DNA of 64,000 nt from contig NZ_JBEJGY010000004.1 in NCBI RefSeq assembly GCF_040253615.1, positions 7,130,001-7,194,000 of the forward strand. Reading direction: 5' to 3'. The notes beneath the pieces are model-generated. The model did not search any database, was not told the DNA's origin, and saw only the letters and a program-made list of their open reading frames with translations. The position numbers and the translations under genes were made by a program. This DNA is from Streptomyces sp. Edi4. Lineage in GTDB: Bacteria > Actinomycetota > Actinomycetes > Streptomycetales > Streptomycetaceae. This document shows positions 37,294 to 46,247 of this stretch, one piece after another; position 1 is the first letter of the stretch, and each line of letters opens with the position of its first letter.

Positions 37294-38655
37294 GTGGCAC
37301 GACCGAGGATTCTCGTCGTAGGCGCCGGCTTCGCCGGAGTCGAATGCGTACGGCGCCTGGAACGCCGCCTCACCCCGGGAGAAGCGGAGATCTCCCTGGT
37401 CACGCCGTTCTCCTACCAGCTGTATCTGCCGCTGCTGCCGCAGGTCGCGGCCGGGGTGCTCACCCCGCAGTCGGTGGCGGTGTCCCTGCGGCGCAGCGCC
37501 AAGCACCGCACCCGCATCATCCCGGGCGGCGCCATCGGAGTGGACCCCAAGGCGAAGATCTGCGTGATCCGCAAGATCACCGGCGAAACACTCGACCAGC
37601 CGTACGACTACATCGTGCTGGCCCCGGGCAGCGTGACCCGCACCTTCGACATCCCCGGCCTTGTCGAGAACGCCCGTGGCATGAAGACGCTCGCCGAGGC
37701 CGCCTACATCCGCGACCACGTCATCTCCCAGCTCGACCTCGCCGACGCGAGCGAGGACGAGGACGAGCGGGCGTCCCGGCTGCGCTTCGTCGTGGTCGGC
37801 GGCGGCTACGCGGGCACCGAGACCGCGGCATGCCTGCAACGGATCACCCAGCACGCGATCAAGAAGTACCCCCGCCTCGACCCGCGCCAGATCAAGTGGC
37901 ACCTCATCGACATCGCGCCCAAGCTCATGCCCGAACTGGGCGACAAGCTCGGCAAGGTGGCCCTGGAGATCCTGCGCAAGCGCGGCATCGAGGTCTCGCT
38001 CGGTGTGTCCATCGCCGAGGCGGGCGCCGACAAGGTGACCTTCACCGACGGCCGCGTCCTGCCCTGCCGCACCCTCATCTGGACGGCGGGCGTCGCCGCG
38101 AGTCCGCTCGTGGGCACCCTGGAGGCCGAGACCGAACGCGGCCGCCTCCTGGTCACCCCCGAGATGACCGTGCCGGAGCTCGACGGGGTGTTCGCGCTCG
38201 GTGACGCCGCCGCCGTGCCCGACCTCGCCAAGGGCGACGGCGCCTTCTGCCCGCCCACCGCGCAGCACGCCATGCGCCAGGGCCCCAAGGCCGCCGACAA
38301 CGTCGTCGCCGCGCTGCGCGGCGAGCCGCTGGTGCCCTACGTCCACAAGGACCTCGGTCTGGTCGTCGACCTCGGCGGCCGTGACGCCGTGTCCAAGCCG
38401 CTCGGCATCGAACTGCGCGGCCTGCCCGCCCAGGCGGTGGCCCGTGGCTACCACTGGTCTGCCCTGCGCACCAATGTCGCCAAGACCCGCGTCCTGACCA
38501 ACTGGATGCTGAACGCGGTCGCGGGCGACGACTTCGTCCGCACCGGCTTCCAGGCCCAAAAGCCCGCCACGCTCAAGGACTTCGAGTACACCGACGCCTA
38601 CCTCACCCCCGAAGAGGTCCGCTCGCACACCGCCTCACTGACCGTACGGGGCTGA
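37294..38655 (+). CDS. Type II NADH dehydrogenase-like FAD/NAD(P)-binding oxidoreductase
   Basis: The 453-residue flavoprotein has an FAD motif VVGAGFAGVE (8-17), an NAD motif VVVGGGYAGTETA (about 164-176), a second FAD contact ALGDAAAVPD and the CPPTAQHAMRQG segment of non-proton-pumping NDH-2 enzymes. It would pass electrons from NADH to menaquinone on the cytoplasmic face. GTG 37294 follows AAGGAC; the longer frame to 37147 begins inside the cyclophilin terminator. The last 21 bp overlap the end of the convergent ctaG-like gene. Confidence 0.88.
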   Translation: MARPRILVVGAGFAGVECVRRLERRLTPGEAEISLVTPFSYQLYLPLLPQVAAGVLTPQSVAVSLRRSAKHRTRIIPGGAIGVDPKAKICVIRKITGETLDQPYDYIVLAPGSVTRTFDIPGLVENARGMKTLAEAAYIRDHVISQLDLADASEDEDERASRLRFVVVGGGYAGTETAACLQRITQHAIKKYPRLDPRQIKWHLIDIAPKLMPELGDKLGKVALEILRKRGIEVSLGVSIAEAGADKVTFTDGRVLPCRTLIWTAGVAASPLVGTLEAETERGRLLVTPEMTVPELDGVFALGDAAAVPDLAKGDGAFCPPTAQHAMRQGPKAADNVVAALRGEPLVPYVHKDLGLVVDLGGRDAVSKPLGIELRGLPAQAVARGYHWSALRTNVAKTRVLTNWMLNAVAGDDFVRTGFQAQKPATLKDFEYTDAYLTPEEVRSHTASLTVRG

Positions 38656-39507
38656 TCCGGCGGGGCCGGGCGCGGCCTGAGGCGCGGGCTGCCCGGCCCG
38701 CGCCGCCGCCCTGCGGACCTCATGGGCGAGGCGGCGGGCGCCGGCCGTGTACCACTGGAGTCCGATGACCACCGCGAGGGCGATCTCCACCAGGTCGCCG
38801 CCGTAATACATGACCTCGGCGGCCCTCGCGAGGTCGCCCGGCGCGCCCCGGGTGCCGGGCGGGGGAGCGGCGTAGAGGGTCTTGGCGAGGACGGAGTGGG
38901 CCGCGCCCGCGCCGATGAGCGCGGCCGCCCGCAGCGCTGTCCCGTGCCGGCACGGCAGCGGGTCGAGCGAGCACACCGAGACCGAGAACAGCAGCCCGGC
39001 CGCGAACACGTGGAGCGGGATCAGGACCGAGAGCCAGGGTCGCTCGTGTGCGGCCGCGAACAGCGGGGTGCGGTAGAGGAGCCACAGCCCGCCGACGTCG
39101 AGCAGCGCGGCCACCGCCGGGTTCGCCACGAACGCGACCGGCCGCGAGCCCAGCACGGCCAGGAGCCGGCGGCGGGGGAGCGGAGGCAGAGAGCGCAAGG
39201 TGAGCGTGATGGGGCGGGCCAGGGCGAGCAGCAGCGGCGCCGCCATGCCGGTGGTGAGGTGCCGCGCCATGTGGGCCGTGAAGGGGCCGCCGGGCGGCGG
39301 GGCGAGCGCCGCCGCCATGAGCGCCGCCGCGCCCGCCACGAAGGCGGCGTCCCGGGCGGGCGGCCAGCGGTCGCCCCGGCGGCGCAGCCGGACCGCCGCG
39401 AGCAGATAGGCCACCGCGCCGCCGAGCGCGCCGGCGGCCGCGAGGAGCGCGGCCGCACCCGGTTGCCCGGCGCCGTGCTGATGCGGTGCCAACTCATAAG
39501 CGTTCAC
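38635..39507 (-). CDS. CtaG-type cytochrome c oxidase assembly membrane protein
   Basis: The 290-residue protein has about seven helices and the signature elements of the caa3_CtaG family: PFTAHMARHLTTGMAAPLLLALARP and LYRTPLFAAAHERPWLSVLIPLHVFAAGLLF with conserved His residues. Such proteins help insert copper into terminal oxidases. GTG 39507 overlaps the stop of the upstream DUF2243 gene (GTGA), so they form a coupled pair. A much longer reading upstream is out of frame with DUF2243 and is not real. Confidence 0.85.
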   Translation of the reverse strand: MNAYELAPHQHGAGQPGAAALLAAAGALGGAVAYLLAAVRLRRRGDRWPPARDAAFVAGAAALMAAALAPPPGGPFTAHMARHLTTGMAAPLLLALARPITLTLRSLPPLPRRRLLAVLGSRPVAFVANPAVAALLDVGGLWLLYRTPLFAAAHERPWLSVLIPLHVFAAGLLFSVSVCSLDPLPCRHGTALRAAALIGAGAAHSVLAKTLYAAPPPGTRGAPGDLARAAEVMYYGGDLVEIALAVVIGLQWYTAGARRLAHEVRRAAARAGQPAPQAAPGPAGSAPYGQ

Positions 39508-40028
39508 CGCGCTTTGGGCCGTCGCGCGGACCGGAGCAGCAGCACCCCGCTCGCCAGGAACACCACGGCGAGGATGTTCCAGGTCAGGTCGTAGGGGACG
39601 AGGTCGACGTGGTAGCGGATCTGGTGCAGCTTCATCAGCTTGTGCTGGACGGTGCCGTCGTACAGCTGGAAGGCCCCAAGGCCGGTCAGGACGCCCCCGG
39701 CCAAGGCGCGCCCCGCGAGCGCCGCGCGGTGGCGCAGATCGGCGACCATGAACAGGCCGATGACCACGGCGAACCAGCCGAAGGCGTGGAAGAGCCCGTC
39801 GGAGACCAGGCCCACCTCCGGCGTGGAGCGGTCGTAGAAGTGGTGCCAGTGCAGCAGCTGGTGGAAGACCGTCTCGTCGACGAACGCGGCGAAGCCGACC
39901 CCGATGAGGACGCCCGACCAGGCAGAGCGGGCGCGCAGGGAAGGGGTTCGCCCGGGCTGCGAAGAAGCCGGGGGAGAGGCAGGGGAAGAGGCCGGGGGAC
40001 CGGCGGGGGAACCAGGTGGAGTCGCCAT
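39504..40028 (-). CDS. DUF2243 membrane protein
   Basis: The 174-residue protein has a Ser/Pro-rich N-terminal tail (to about 25) and four helices. Conserved DUF2243 elements are present: GFAAFVDETVFHQLLHWHHFYD and VSDGLFHAFGWFAVVIGLF and YDGTVQHKLMKLHQIRY, rich in His. It is usually encoded next to CtaG-like proteins, as here, and is thought to act in copper or oxidase assembly (inference). ATG 40028 follows GAGGAC. Confidence 0.85.
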   Translation of the reverse strand: MATPPGSPAGPPASSPASPPASSQPGRTPSLRARSAWSGVLIGVGFAAFVDETVFHQLLHWHHFYDRSTPEVGLVSDGLFHAFGWFAVVIGLFMVADLRHRAALAGRALAGGVLTGLGAFQLYDGTVQHKLMKLHQIRYHVDLVPYDLTWNILAVVFLASGVLLLRSARRPKAR

Positions 40029-40292
40029 CGGCGGCACGTCCTCGAAGGAGTATGCGGACGATCGTCCGACGTGGGGCAGGGCACCCGGTCCACTGCCCGG
40101 CCCGGGCCCGGACAAGCGTCCGGATCCGGTCGTCCTGCTCCGTACGGCCGTGCCCCCCGGCGCGTGAGCGATCACCGGAGGGGAAGATGACAGAAGGCAC
40201 CGGCGTTGTTCCGGGAGCAGACACCGGCGTTGTACCTGAGGCCGGCCGCACCCGGGCCGGCCCGCGAGTCACCGACGAAAGGACCCTCCACC

Positions 40293-40739
40293 ATGCCTCT
40301 CGAGGGCGAGTACGAGCCGAGTACCGACAAATGGGTGCGTGACCAGGTCGAGACCATCGAGCGATCCGGCGGCTCGGAAGGGATGACGATGCGCGACAGG
40401 CCCGTCGTCCTGCTGATCACGCGCGGCGCCAAGAGCGGCAAGATCCGCAAGACGCCGCTGATGCGCGTCGAGCACTCCGGGCGCTACGCGGTGGTCGCCT
40501 CCAAGGGCGGCGCGCCCGAGCACCCCGTCTGGTACCACAACGTCGTCGCCGACCCGCGCGTCGAGCTCCAGGACGGCTCCGTGCGCCAGGACATGAGGGC
40601 CCGTGAGGTGACGGGCGAGGAGAAGGCGCAGTGGTGGGCGCGGGCCGTCGAGGCGTGGCCGGACTACGCGGAGTACCAGAAGAAGACGGACCGCGAGATC
40701 CCGGTGTTCGTCCTGGAAGCGGTACCCGGAGGCCACTGA
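40293..40739 (+). CDS. Deazaflavin (F420)-dependent nitroreductase-family oxidoreductase
   Basis: The 148-residue split-barrel protein has the family signature VVLLITRGAKSGKIRKTPLMRVEHSGRYAVVASKGGAPEHPVWYHN (about 37-82), which binds the F420 tail and ring, and a C-terminal VFVLE strand. It should use F420H2 to reduce an unknown substrate. ATG 40293 gives the normal N-terminus (PLEGEYEPST); upstream extension is non-coding in character. Confidence 0.9.
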   Translation: MPLEGEYEPSTDKWVRDQVETIERSGGSEGMTMRDRPVVLLITRGAKSGKIRKTPLMRVEHSGRYAVVASKGGAPEHPVWYHNVVADPRVELQDGSVRQDMRAREVTGEEKAQWWARAVEAWPDYAEYQKKTDREIPVFVLEAVPGGH

Positions 40740-40748
40740 CGGCCTTCA

Positions 40749-40793
40749 GGGCGGGGCCCGGCCCGGCGCGTCCCCGACGCCGGAGCCCCGCCC
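40749..40793. terminator. Hairpin between convergent F420-type gene and egtD
   Basis: GGGCGGGGC (40749-40757) pairs with GCCCCGCCC (40785-40793); a smaller CGGCG/CGCCG stem can form inside. Confidence 0.45.
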
Positions 40794-40799
40794 GGCCGC

Positions 40800-41762
40800 T
40801 CAGCCCGCCGTCGCGAGCGAGAGCGCGAACCGTCCGGCGGCGTCCGTCCACCAGCGCGAGGGCACGAACCCCGCGGCGCTCAGCTCCTTCCGCACGCCGT
40901 CCTCACGGAACTTCGCGGACACCTCGGTGCGCATCTCCTCACCCGCCGTGAAGGAGACCGCCAGATCGAGGCCGGGAATCTTGACGGTCAGCTCGCGCCG
41001 GGCCCGCAGCCGCATCTCGATCCACTCCTCCTCGCGGTTCCACAGCGCCACGTGGTCGAAGTCGTCCGGATCGAAGTCCGCGCCGAGCTCGCGGTCGATG
41101 ACACGGAGTACGTTCTTGTTGAAGGCCGCCGTCACCCCCGTCGCGTCGTCGTAGGCGCGGACCAGGGCGCTCTCCTCCTTCACCAGGTCGGTACCGATCA
41201 GCAGGAAATCGCCCGGTGCCATCAACTTCCGCACCGAGATGAGGAATTCGGCTCGCTGCGCGGGCAGCAGGTTGCCGATGGTGCCGCCGAGGAACGCCAC
41301 GAGCCGGGGCCCGGGCGCCTCGGGCAGTTCGAGCACCTGCGTGAAGTCCGCGATGAGCGCGTGGACGCGCAGACCGGGGTGGTCGGCGAGCAGCCCGTGC
41401 GCCGCGCCGGTGAGGGCGCTCTCACTGACATCCACCGGGAGGTACGTGAGCGGCCCGGTCAGCGCGTCCAGGAGCAGCCGGGTCTTCTCCGACGAGCCGG
41501 AACCCAGCTCGACCAGGGTGCGCGCCCCGGTCGCGGCGGCTATCTCAGGAGCGCGATCGCGCAGGATCTCGCGTTCGGCCCGGGTCGGGTAGTAGTCGGG
41601 CAGCCGGGTGATCTCCTCGAACAGCTCGCTGCCGCGCGCGTCGTAGAACCACTTGGGAGGAAGGGACTTGGGTGTCCGGGTGAGCCCGTGCAGCACATCG
41701 GCGCGCAGTGCGGCCCCGGTGGCGTCCTCGGGCAGGGTGCGGGTCAACTGGAACGGGCGCAC
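40800..41762 (-). CDS. egtD: EgtD, L-histidine N-alpha-methyltransferase
   Basis: The 320-residue enzyme trimethylates histidine to hercynine, the first step of ergothioneine synthesis. Seen: LPPKWFYDARGSELFEEITRLPDYYPTRAE near the N-terminus, SAM loop LVELGSGSSEKTRLLL, LPVDVSESAL and FLGGTIGNLLP (with the Asn that binds histidine), and YDDATGVTAAFNKN. It is the last gene of egtABCD; its GTG at 41762 shares one base with the egtC TAG. Confidence 0.95.
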   Translation of the reverse strand: MRPFQLTRTLPEDATGAALRADVLHGLTRTPKSLPPKWFYDARGSELFEEITRLPDYYPTRAEREILRDRAPEIAAATGARTLVELGSGSSEKTRLLLDALTGPLTYLPVDVSESALTGAAHGLLADHPGLRVHALIADFTQVLELPEAPGPRLVAFLGGTIGNLLPAQRAEFLISVRKLMAPGDFLLIGTDLVKEESALVRAYDDATGVTAAFNKNVLRVIDRELGADFDPDDFDHVALWNREEEWIEMRLRARRELTVKIPGLDLAVSFTAGEEMRTEVSAKFREDGVRKELSAAGFVPSRWWTDAAGRFALSLATAG

Positions 41763-42514
41763 TACTGGGGCTCCTTGAGGGGGGTGAGCAGGACATCGGC
41801 GCGGTCCGCGGCGACCAGGGTCCGGTCGGGCACTTCGCGCCAGCGGGGATCGTCGTCGTACGGTTCGGAGGCGACGACGGCGAAGCGGCCCGGGGTGTGG
41901 AGGTACCACAGGGTGTCGCCCCACGCCGTCGCGGTGATCGTCTCTCCGTCGGTGAGCAGGAGGTTCAGGCGTGAGCCGGGCGCGGCGGCGGCCAGTTCGG
42001 TGACCGTGTCCGCCATCGCGGGCCCCGCTTCGTCGCCGCGGTCGAGGCGGTGCGCGAGCAGCGCCCACACGAATGCGGAGTCGCACCGGGCCTCAAGGCC
42101 GAGCAGCACTCGTGCGGGCAGGCTCGCGGCGAGTTCCGCCGCGCAGTCCGGCCAGTCCCGCAGGGCGCCGTTGTGGCTGAAGAGCCGGCGCCCCGAGGCG
42201 AACGGCGCGGCCGCCGCCTCACCGTCCGCGCCGGCCTCGGTCGCGTCCCTGACCGCGGCGAGCAGCGCCCGGGTGCGCACCACGCGGGCCAGATCGGCGA
42301 AGTTGGGGTCCGCCCAGATCGGCCCTGCGCGCCGGTAGCGAGCCGGCACCGGATCCCCCGGCACGTACCAGCCGACACCGAAGCCGTCGGCGTTGACCGT
42401 CCCGTGACGCTGCCGGCGCGGCGCCCACGCCTGCCGGTACAGCCCGGACACCGGCCGCACCAACACGTCCTCGAGCGCGGACTCCTCGCCCACGAAGGCG
42501 ATATGACGGCACAT
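41762..42514 (-). CDS. egtC: EgtC, gamma-glutamyl hercynylcysteine sulfoxide amidohydrolase
   Basis: The 250-residue class II glutamine amidotransferase-like hydrolase starts MCRHIAFVG, where Cys2 becomes the N-terminal nucleophile, and has HGTVNADGFGVGWYV and FSHNGALRDW of the fold. It removes the glutamate from the EgtB product. Its ATG overlaps the egtB stop (ATGA). Confidence 0.94.
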   Translation of the reverse strand: MCRHIAFVGEESALEDVLVRPVSGLYRQAWAPRRQRHGTVNADGFGVGWYVPGDPVPARYRRAGPIWADPNFADLARVVRTRALLAAVRDATEAGADGEAAAAPFASGRRLFSHNGALRDWPDCAAELAASLPARVLLGLEARCDSAFVWALLAHRLDRGDEAGPAMADTVTELAAAAPGSRLNLLLTDGETITATAWGDTLWYLHTPGRFAVVASEPYDDDPRWREVPDRTLVAADRADVLLTPLKEPQ

Positions 42515-43815
42515 CAGGTCGCATCCCGCGCCGTGCGGAAGCCCGCGAAGATCTGACGGCGCACCGGCAGGTCCCAGTTGCGGAACGTGCCGCGGCACGC
42601 GACCTCCGCCACGGAGAACGCGCCCCCGCGCAGCACCTTGTGTCCGGGCCCGAAGAAGACTTGCGAATACTCCCGGTAGGGGAAGGCCACGAACCCCGGG
42701 TAGGGCAGGAAGTCGCTCGACGTCCACTCCCACACGTCGCCGATCAACTGCCGTATGCCCAGGGGAGATTGGCCCTCGGGACAGGCCCCGGCGGGCGCGG
42801 GGCGCAGATGGCGCTGGCCGAGGTTGGCGCGGGCGGGGGTGGGGTCGGCGTCCCCCCATGGGTAGCGGCGTGAGCGGCCCGACACCGGGTCGTGGCGGGC
42901 CGCCTTCTCCCACTCCGCCTCGCTCGGAAGGCGGCGCCCGGCCCAGCGCGCGTACGCGTCGGCCTCGTACCAGCTGACGTGCAGGACCGGCTCGTCGGCG
43001 GGCACGGGCTCGGTCACCCCGAACCGCCTGCGCAGCCACTGGCCGCCCTCGCGCCGCCAGAACAACGGCGCGGTCAGCTCGTGCTCGCGGACCATCTCCC
43101 AGCCGGCCGGCTCCCACCAGCGGCTGTCGCGGTACCCGCCGTCGTCGATGAAGCGCAGATAGGCGCCGCACGTCACGGGGGTGGTGTCCAGATGGAAGGC
43201 GGGCACGATGCGATGGTGTGCGGGACGTTCGTTGTCGAGCGCCCAGGGCTCGGCCGAGGTTCCCATGGTGAACGGGCCGCCGGGTACGAGGACTTCGGCG
43301 GGAAGTCCCTCGGTGTCGGCGGGGTCCGGATCGGGCGCGGTGAGCGCGGCGGGACCGCTCCTGAGCTGATGCGTGATCAGCATGGTCTCGTCGTGCTGCT
43401 GTTCATGCTGGGCGATCATCCCGAAGGCGAACGCGGCGTCGGTCAGGGGCCCGCCGCGCAACGGGGTGTGCTCCAGGACGTCGAGCGCTTTGGAACGCAC
43501 ATCGGCCGCGTAACGGCGCGCCTCGGCGGGGGCGAGCAACGGCAGGGAGGGGCGGGCGGCGCGCGGATGCTCGAAGGCGTCGTACAGGGAGTCGATCTCG
43601 GGGCGGATCGCGTCCTGGCCCGCGACGGCGCGCAGCAGCCACTGCTCCTCCTGGTTGCCGATGTGGGCGAGGTCCCAGACGAGCGGTGACATCAACGGCG
43701 AGTGCTGGGCGGTCAGTTCGTGGTCGTCGACGCTGGAGGTGAGCACACCGGTACGGGCGCGTGCGGCGGTCAGCGCCACCAGGGCGCGTTCCCTCAGCAG
43801 CTCCGGGTCGGTCAT
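42514..43815 (-). CDS. egtB: EgtB, iron-dependent sulfoxide synthase
   Basis: The 433-residue enzyme joins gamma-glutamylcysteine to hercynine. An N-terminal DinB-like domain carries the iron ligands (WDLAHIGNQEEQW and AQHEQQHDETM with the HxxxH pair at about 135). The C-terminal formylglycine-generating-enzyme fold has VPGGPFTMGT, RLPSEAEWEKAAR, DVWEWTSSDF and VLRGGAF. Coupled by ATGA to egtA upstream and egtC downstream. Confidence 0.95.
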   Translation of the reverse strand: MTDPELLRERALVALTAARARTGVLTSSVDDHELTAQHSPLMSPLVWDLAHIGNQEEQWLLRAVAGQDAIRPEIDSLYDAFEHPRAARPSLPLLAPAEARRYAADVRSKALDVLEHTPLRGGPLTDAAFAFGMIAQHEQQHDETMLITHQLRSGPAALTAPDPDPADTEGLPAEVLVPGGPFTMGTSAEPWALDNERPAHHRIVPAFHLDTTPVTCGAYLRFIDDGGYRDSRWWEPAGWEMVREHELTAPLFWRREGGQWLRRRFGVTEPVPADEPVLHVSWYEADAYARWAGRRLPSEAEWEKAARHDPVSGRSRRYPWGDADPTPARANLGQRHLRPAPAGACPEGQSPLGIRQLIGDVWEWTSSDFLPYPGFVAFPYREYSQVFFGPGHKVLRGGAFSVAEVACRGTFRNWDLPVRRQIFAGFRTARDAT

Positions 43816-45065
43816 GGCAGGAGGTCCTTCGGTGCGGCGGGTGAGGGGGCGTCGTCGGCGGGGCACCGGCCCAGCAGGACGTAGTGCTCGGCGAAGGCGG
43901 CGACCCGGTCCTGGAGCTCGCGGGACGCGCCGAGGCGGGGGAGCGCGTCGAGCGCCGCGGCGAAGCAGGCCGTGGCCGCCTCGCGCAGCTCGGGATCGGC
44001 CAGGCCGTCCCTGGCGGCCGACCGCCACAGCGGATTGCGCGGGGCTGGCAGCGAACCCGCGCGCTCCGCAAGGGGTTTGACGGTGCGATAGGCCATCTCG
44101 GCCGCCTGGGGATCGTCGAAGAGCGCGCTGGTCACGGCGAGCGGCACACTCCAGCCGTCGTCGCCGGGCTGCGCGTCGATCATGCGCAGTTCCAGATGCC
44201 CGCGCGGCCGCACGGGCGGGAAGAGGGTGGTGAGGTGGTAGTCGAGATCGGCGCGGGTCGGGGGCCGCGGCAGCCCGGTGCGCAGCCACTGCCGGAAGGT
44301 GAGCCCCGGCGGAGCCGACCAGGGGCCGTGGTCGGCGCGTACGCACATGACCGGGGCGTCCAGCACATGCGCGGCCCAGGCCGCACGCGGCGCCGCGTCG
44401 AGAGCGGGGGCCAGCGCGCACACCGGGTCGAGAGCGGCCCAGTTGGCCTGTCGGGTCGACCGCCATCCGGTCAACCGTCCTTCACTGGCGGGGGAGTTGG
44501 CGAACGCGGCGACCAGGACGGCGCCCAGAAGGTGCGCCATCAGCCAGCGCCGCCCGTAGCCGAGCGGACCGGGCTCCTCATATCCGGCGTCGACGCAGAC
44601 CTGCACGGACGCGGAGGAACACATCATGGCCCGGCCGGCAGGACCCGTCCGGTCCAGATGCGCCTCCATCGCGTCGTACCGAGCCTGACGCAGCATGCGG
44701 CGCGGGGGATGCACGGGGTCCTGACCTGCGCCGACGAGCGTGAGCCCACGCTCGCGCAGCGCGGCGCGCACCGCGACCAGGTCGGCCGAGACGCCTGAGA
44801 CACACTCCATGAGGGATGCGGCGGGCAGCGAGCTGAGCTCCAGCTGGCCGCCGGGTTCGAAGGTGAGCGCCGAGCGAAGCGGCAGAGTGCGCAACGCGGC
44901 GAAAGCGGATTCCAGACGGTCGTGCGGGACACGGAGCCCGGGCCGGGCCCCATCGTGGACGAGCCATTCCAGCTCCACGCCGACGGAGCGTGGCGGGCCC
45001 GTCTTGAAGCAGATACATCGCAGCAGGTCGTCGGCTGCCGTCTCGGTCAACTCACGTGCGGTCAT
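43812..45065 (-). CDS. egtA: EgtA, glutamate-cysteine ligase
   Basis: The 417-residue GCS2-type ligase makes gamma-glutamylcysteine. Seen: SVGVELEWLVHD, FEPGGQLELSS, MMCSSASVQVCVDAG, AFANSPASEGRLTG and a C-terminal HLELRMIDAQPGD, all family motifs. ATG 45065 lies about 40 nt after the predicted transcription start; the GTG at 45113 would lie upstream of that start. It is the first gene of the ergothioneine operon. No egtE (lyase) gene is present in the window. Confidence 0.93.
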   Translation of the reverse strand: MTARELTETAADDLLRCICFKTGPPRSVGVELEWLVHDGARPGLRVPHDRLESAFAALRTLPLRSALTFEPGGQLELSSLPAASLMECVSGVSADLVAVRAALRERGLTLVGAGQDPVHPPRRMLRQARYDAMEAHLDRTGPAGRAMMCSSASVQVCVDAGYEEPGPLGYGRRWLMAHLLGAVLVAAFANSPASEGRLTGWRSTRQANWAALDPVCALAPALDAAPRAAWAAHVLDAPVMCVRADHGPWSAPPGLTFRQWLRTGLPRPPTRADLDYHLTTLFPPVRPRGHLELRMIDAQPGDDGWSVPLAVTSALFDDPQAAEMAYRTVKPLAERAGSLPAPRNPLWRSAARDGLADPELREAATACFAAALDALPRLGASRELQDRVAAFAEHYVLLGRCPADDAPSPAAPKDLLP

Positions 45066-45111
45066 GGGCGAAAGCGCACCTTTCTCAAGGTCCTGATACA
45101 CATGCCGTCCC

Positions 45112-45140
45112 ACCTAAGTCTTCGGCGCCGCGTCGCACAA
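45112..45140 (-). promoter_or_regulatory. Candidate egtABCD promoter
   Basis: On the minus strand TTGTGC (45140-45135), 17 bp, TTAGGT (45117-45112), followed about 47 bp later by the egtA ATG. Confidence 0.45.
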
Positions 45141-45204
45141 GAGCGCCTTCACGGCCGGGATATCCGATTGCGGCCGCCTGCCGCCGACGATCATGCTGAC
45201 CGGC

Positions 45205-46059
45205 ATGAGTGCACGACTGCGCGACATCGCGCGCCAGACCACCGCGATCACCGCCAACGGCAGGTACGAGAGCCACGCCGGCCGCCACGTCTCGATCGAA
45301 GCTCAGGTGGCCGCCGCACTCGCGGGCACCGCCCTGTTCGGCCCGGCGCCCCTCACCGTCACTGTAGACCGGGACCGGGTGACGCACATCACGGTCACCG
45401 GCGAGAGCAGCCTCGAAGCCGCGCGCCGCATGGTGGGCGCGGCCCCCGGTGACGTCGCCGTCCTCACCTTCGCCTCGGCCCGCAACCCCGGCGGCGGCTT
45501 CCTCAACGGCGCCCAGGCCCAGGAGGAAGCGCTGTGCCGGTCATCCGCGCTGTACGCCACGTTGCTGCGCGTGCCGGAGTTCTACGCCCACCACCGCGCC
45601 GAGCGCGATGTGTTCTACACCGACCGGGTCATCCACTCGCCCGGGGTCCCCGTCCTCCGTGACGACCGGGGCCGGCTCCTCGACGAGCCGTTCCTCGCCG
45701 GGTTCCTGACCTCGCCCGCGCCGAACGCCGGGGTCATCAGGAGCCGCACGCCCCATCAGGCCCACCGCGTCGGCCCGGTGCTCGACGCGCGCGCCGAACG
45801 CGTCCTGGAGACCGCCGCCCGGTGCGGCTACCGGCGCCTGGTGCTCGGCGCGTGGGGCTGTGGCGTCTTTTGCAACGACCCGGCCCGGGTGGCCGAGGCC
45901 TTCCACGGGCACCTCACCGGGGACGGCCGGTTCGCGGGCCACTTCGACGAGGTGGTCTTCGCGGTCCTGGACCGCACCCGTGACCTGACCACACGCGGCG
46001 CCTTCGCGGACGCGTTCAGGAACCACACGCGCCTCCCGGACGCCGAGCGCCGGCCATAG
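45205..46059 (+). CDS. Microbial-type PARG macrodomain protein (TIGR02452)
   Basis: The 284-residue protein has the bacterial poly(ADP-ribose) glycohydrolase signature NPGGGFLNGAQAQEEALCRSSALY (about 97-120), including the GGG loop and the QE pair with the catalytic Glu, and the later LGAWGCGVFCNDPARVAEAF segment. Such proteins remove ADP-ribose from targets. No ADP-ribosyltransferase gene lies nearby. ATG 45205 is preferred (a CATGCT -10-like box lies 7 nt upstream); ATG 45193 is the alternative. Confidence 0.9.
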   Translation: MSARLRDIARQTTAITANGRYESHAGRHVSIEAQVAAALAGTALFGPAPLTVTVDRDRVTHITVTGESSLEAARRMVGAAPGDVAVLTFASARNPGGGFLNGAQAQEEALCRSSALYATLLRVPEFYAHHRAERDVFYTDRVIHSPGVPVLRDDRGRLLDEPFLAGFLTSPAPNAGVIRSRTPHQAHRVGPVLDARAERVLETAARCGYRRLVLGAWGCGVFCNDPARVAEAFHGHLTGDGRFAGHFDEVVFAVLDRTRDLTTRGAFADAFRNHTRLPDAERRP

Positions 46060-46247
46060 CGCTGCCGTGGCCGGTCCCTGACCGGCGTGGAGCGCGGCAG
46101 GTCCCGGGCGCACGCCTCGCGCCGCCTGCGCGACGACCTGACCGTCCCCCCGCGCCGCCCGGCCACAGCGTCCCGGCGCGACCACCGGCCCCCTGTACGG
46201 CCCAGCTCGTGGGGCGGGCCGGGCGAGCGCGCCGCAGGCTCAGGACC

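Noticed and set aside
38635..40272. 545-codon frame that would fuse a novel domain to CtaG
   Set aside because: The extra part is out of frame with the well-supported DUF2243 gene, whose TGA overlaps a GTG start for CtaG.
40749..45140. Biosynthetic gene cluster (antibiotic)
   Set aside because: The genes form the ergothioneine operon; no PKS, NRPS, terpene or RiPP genes occur in the window.
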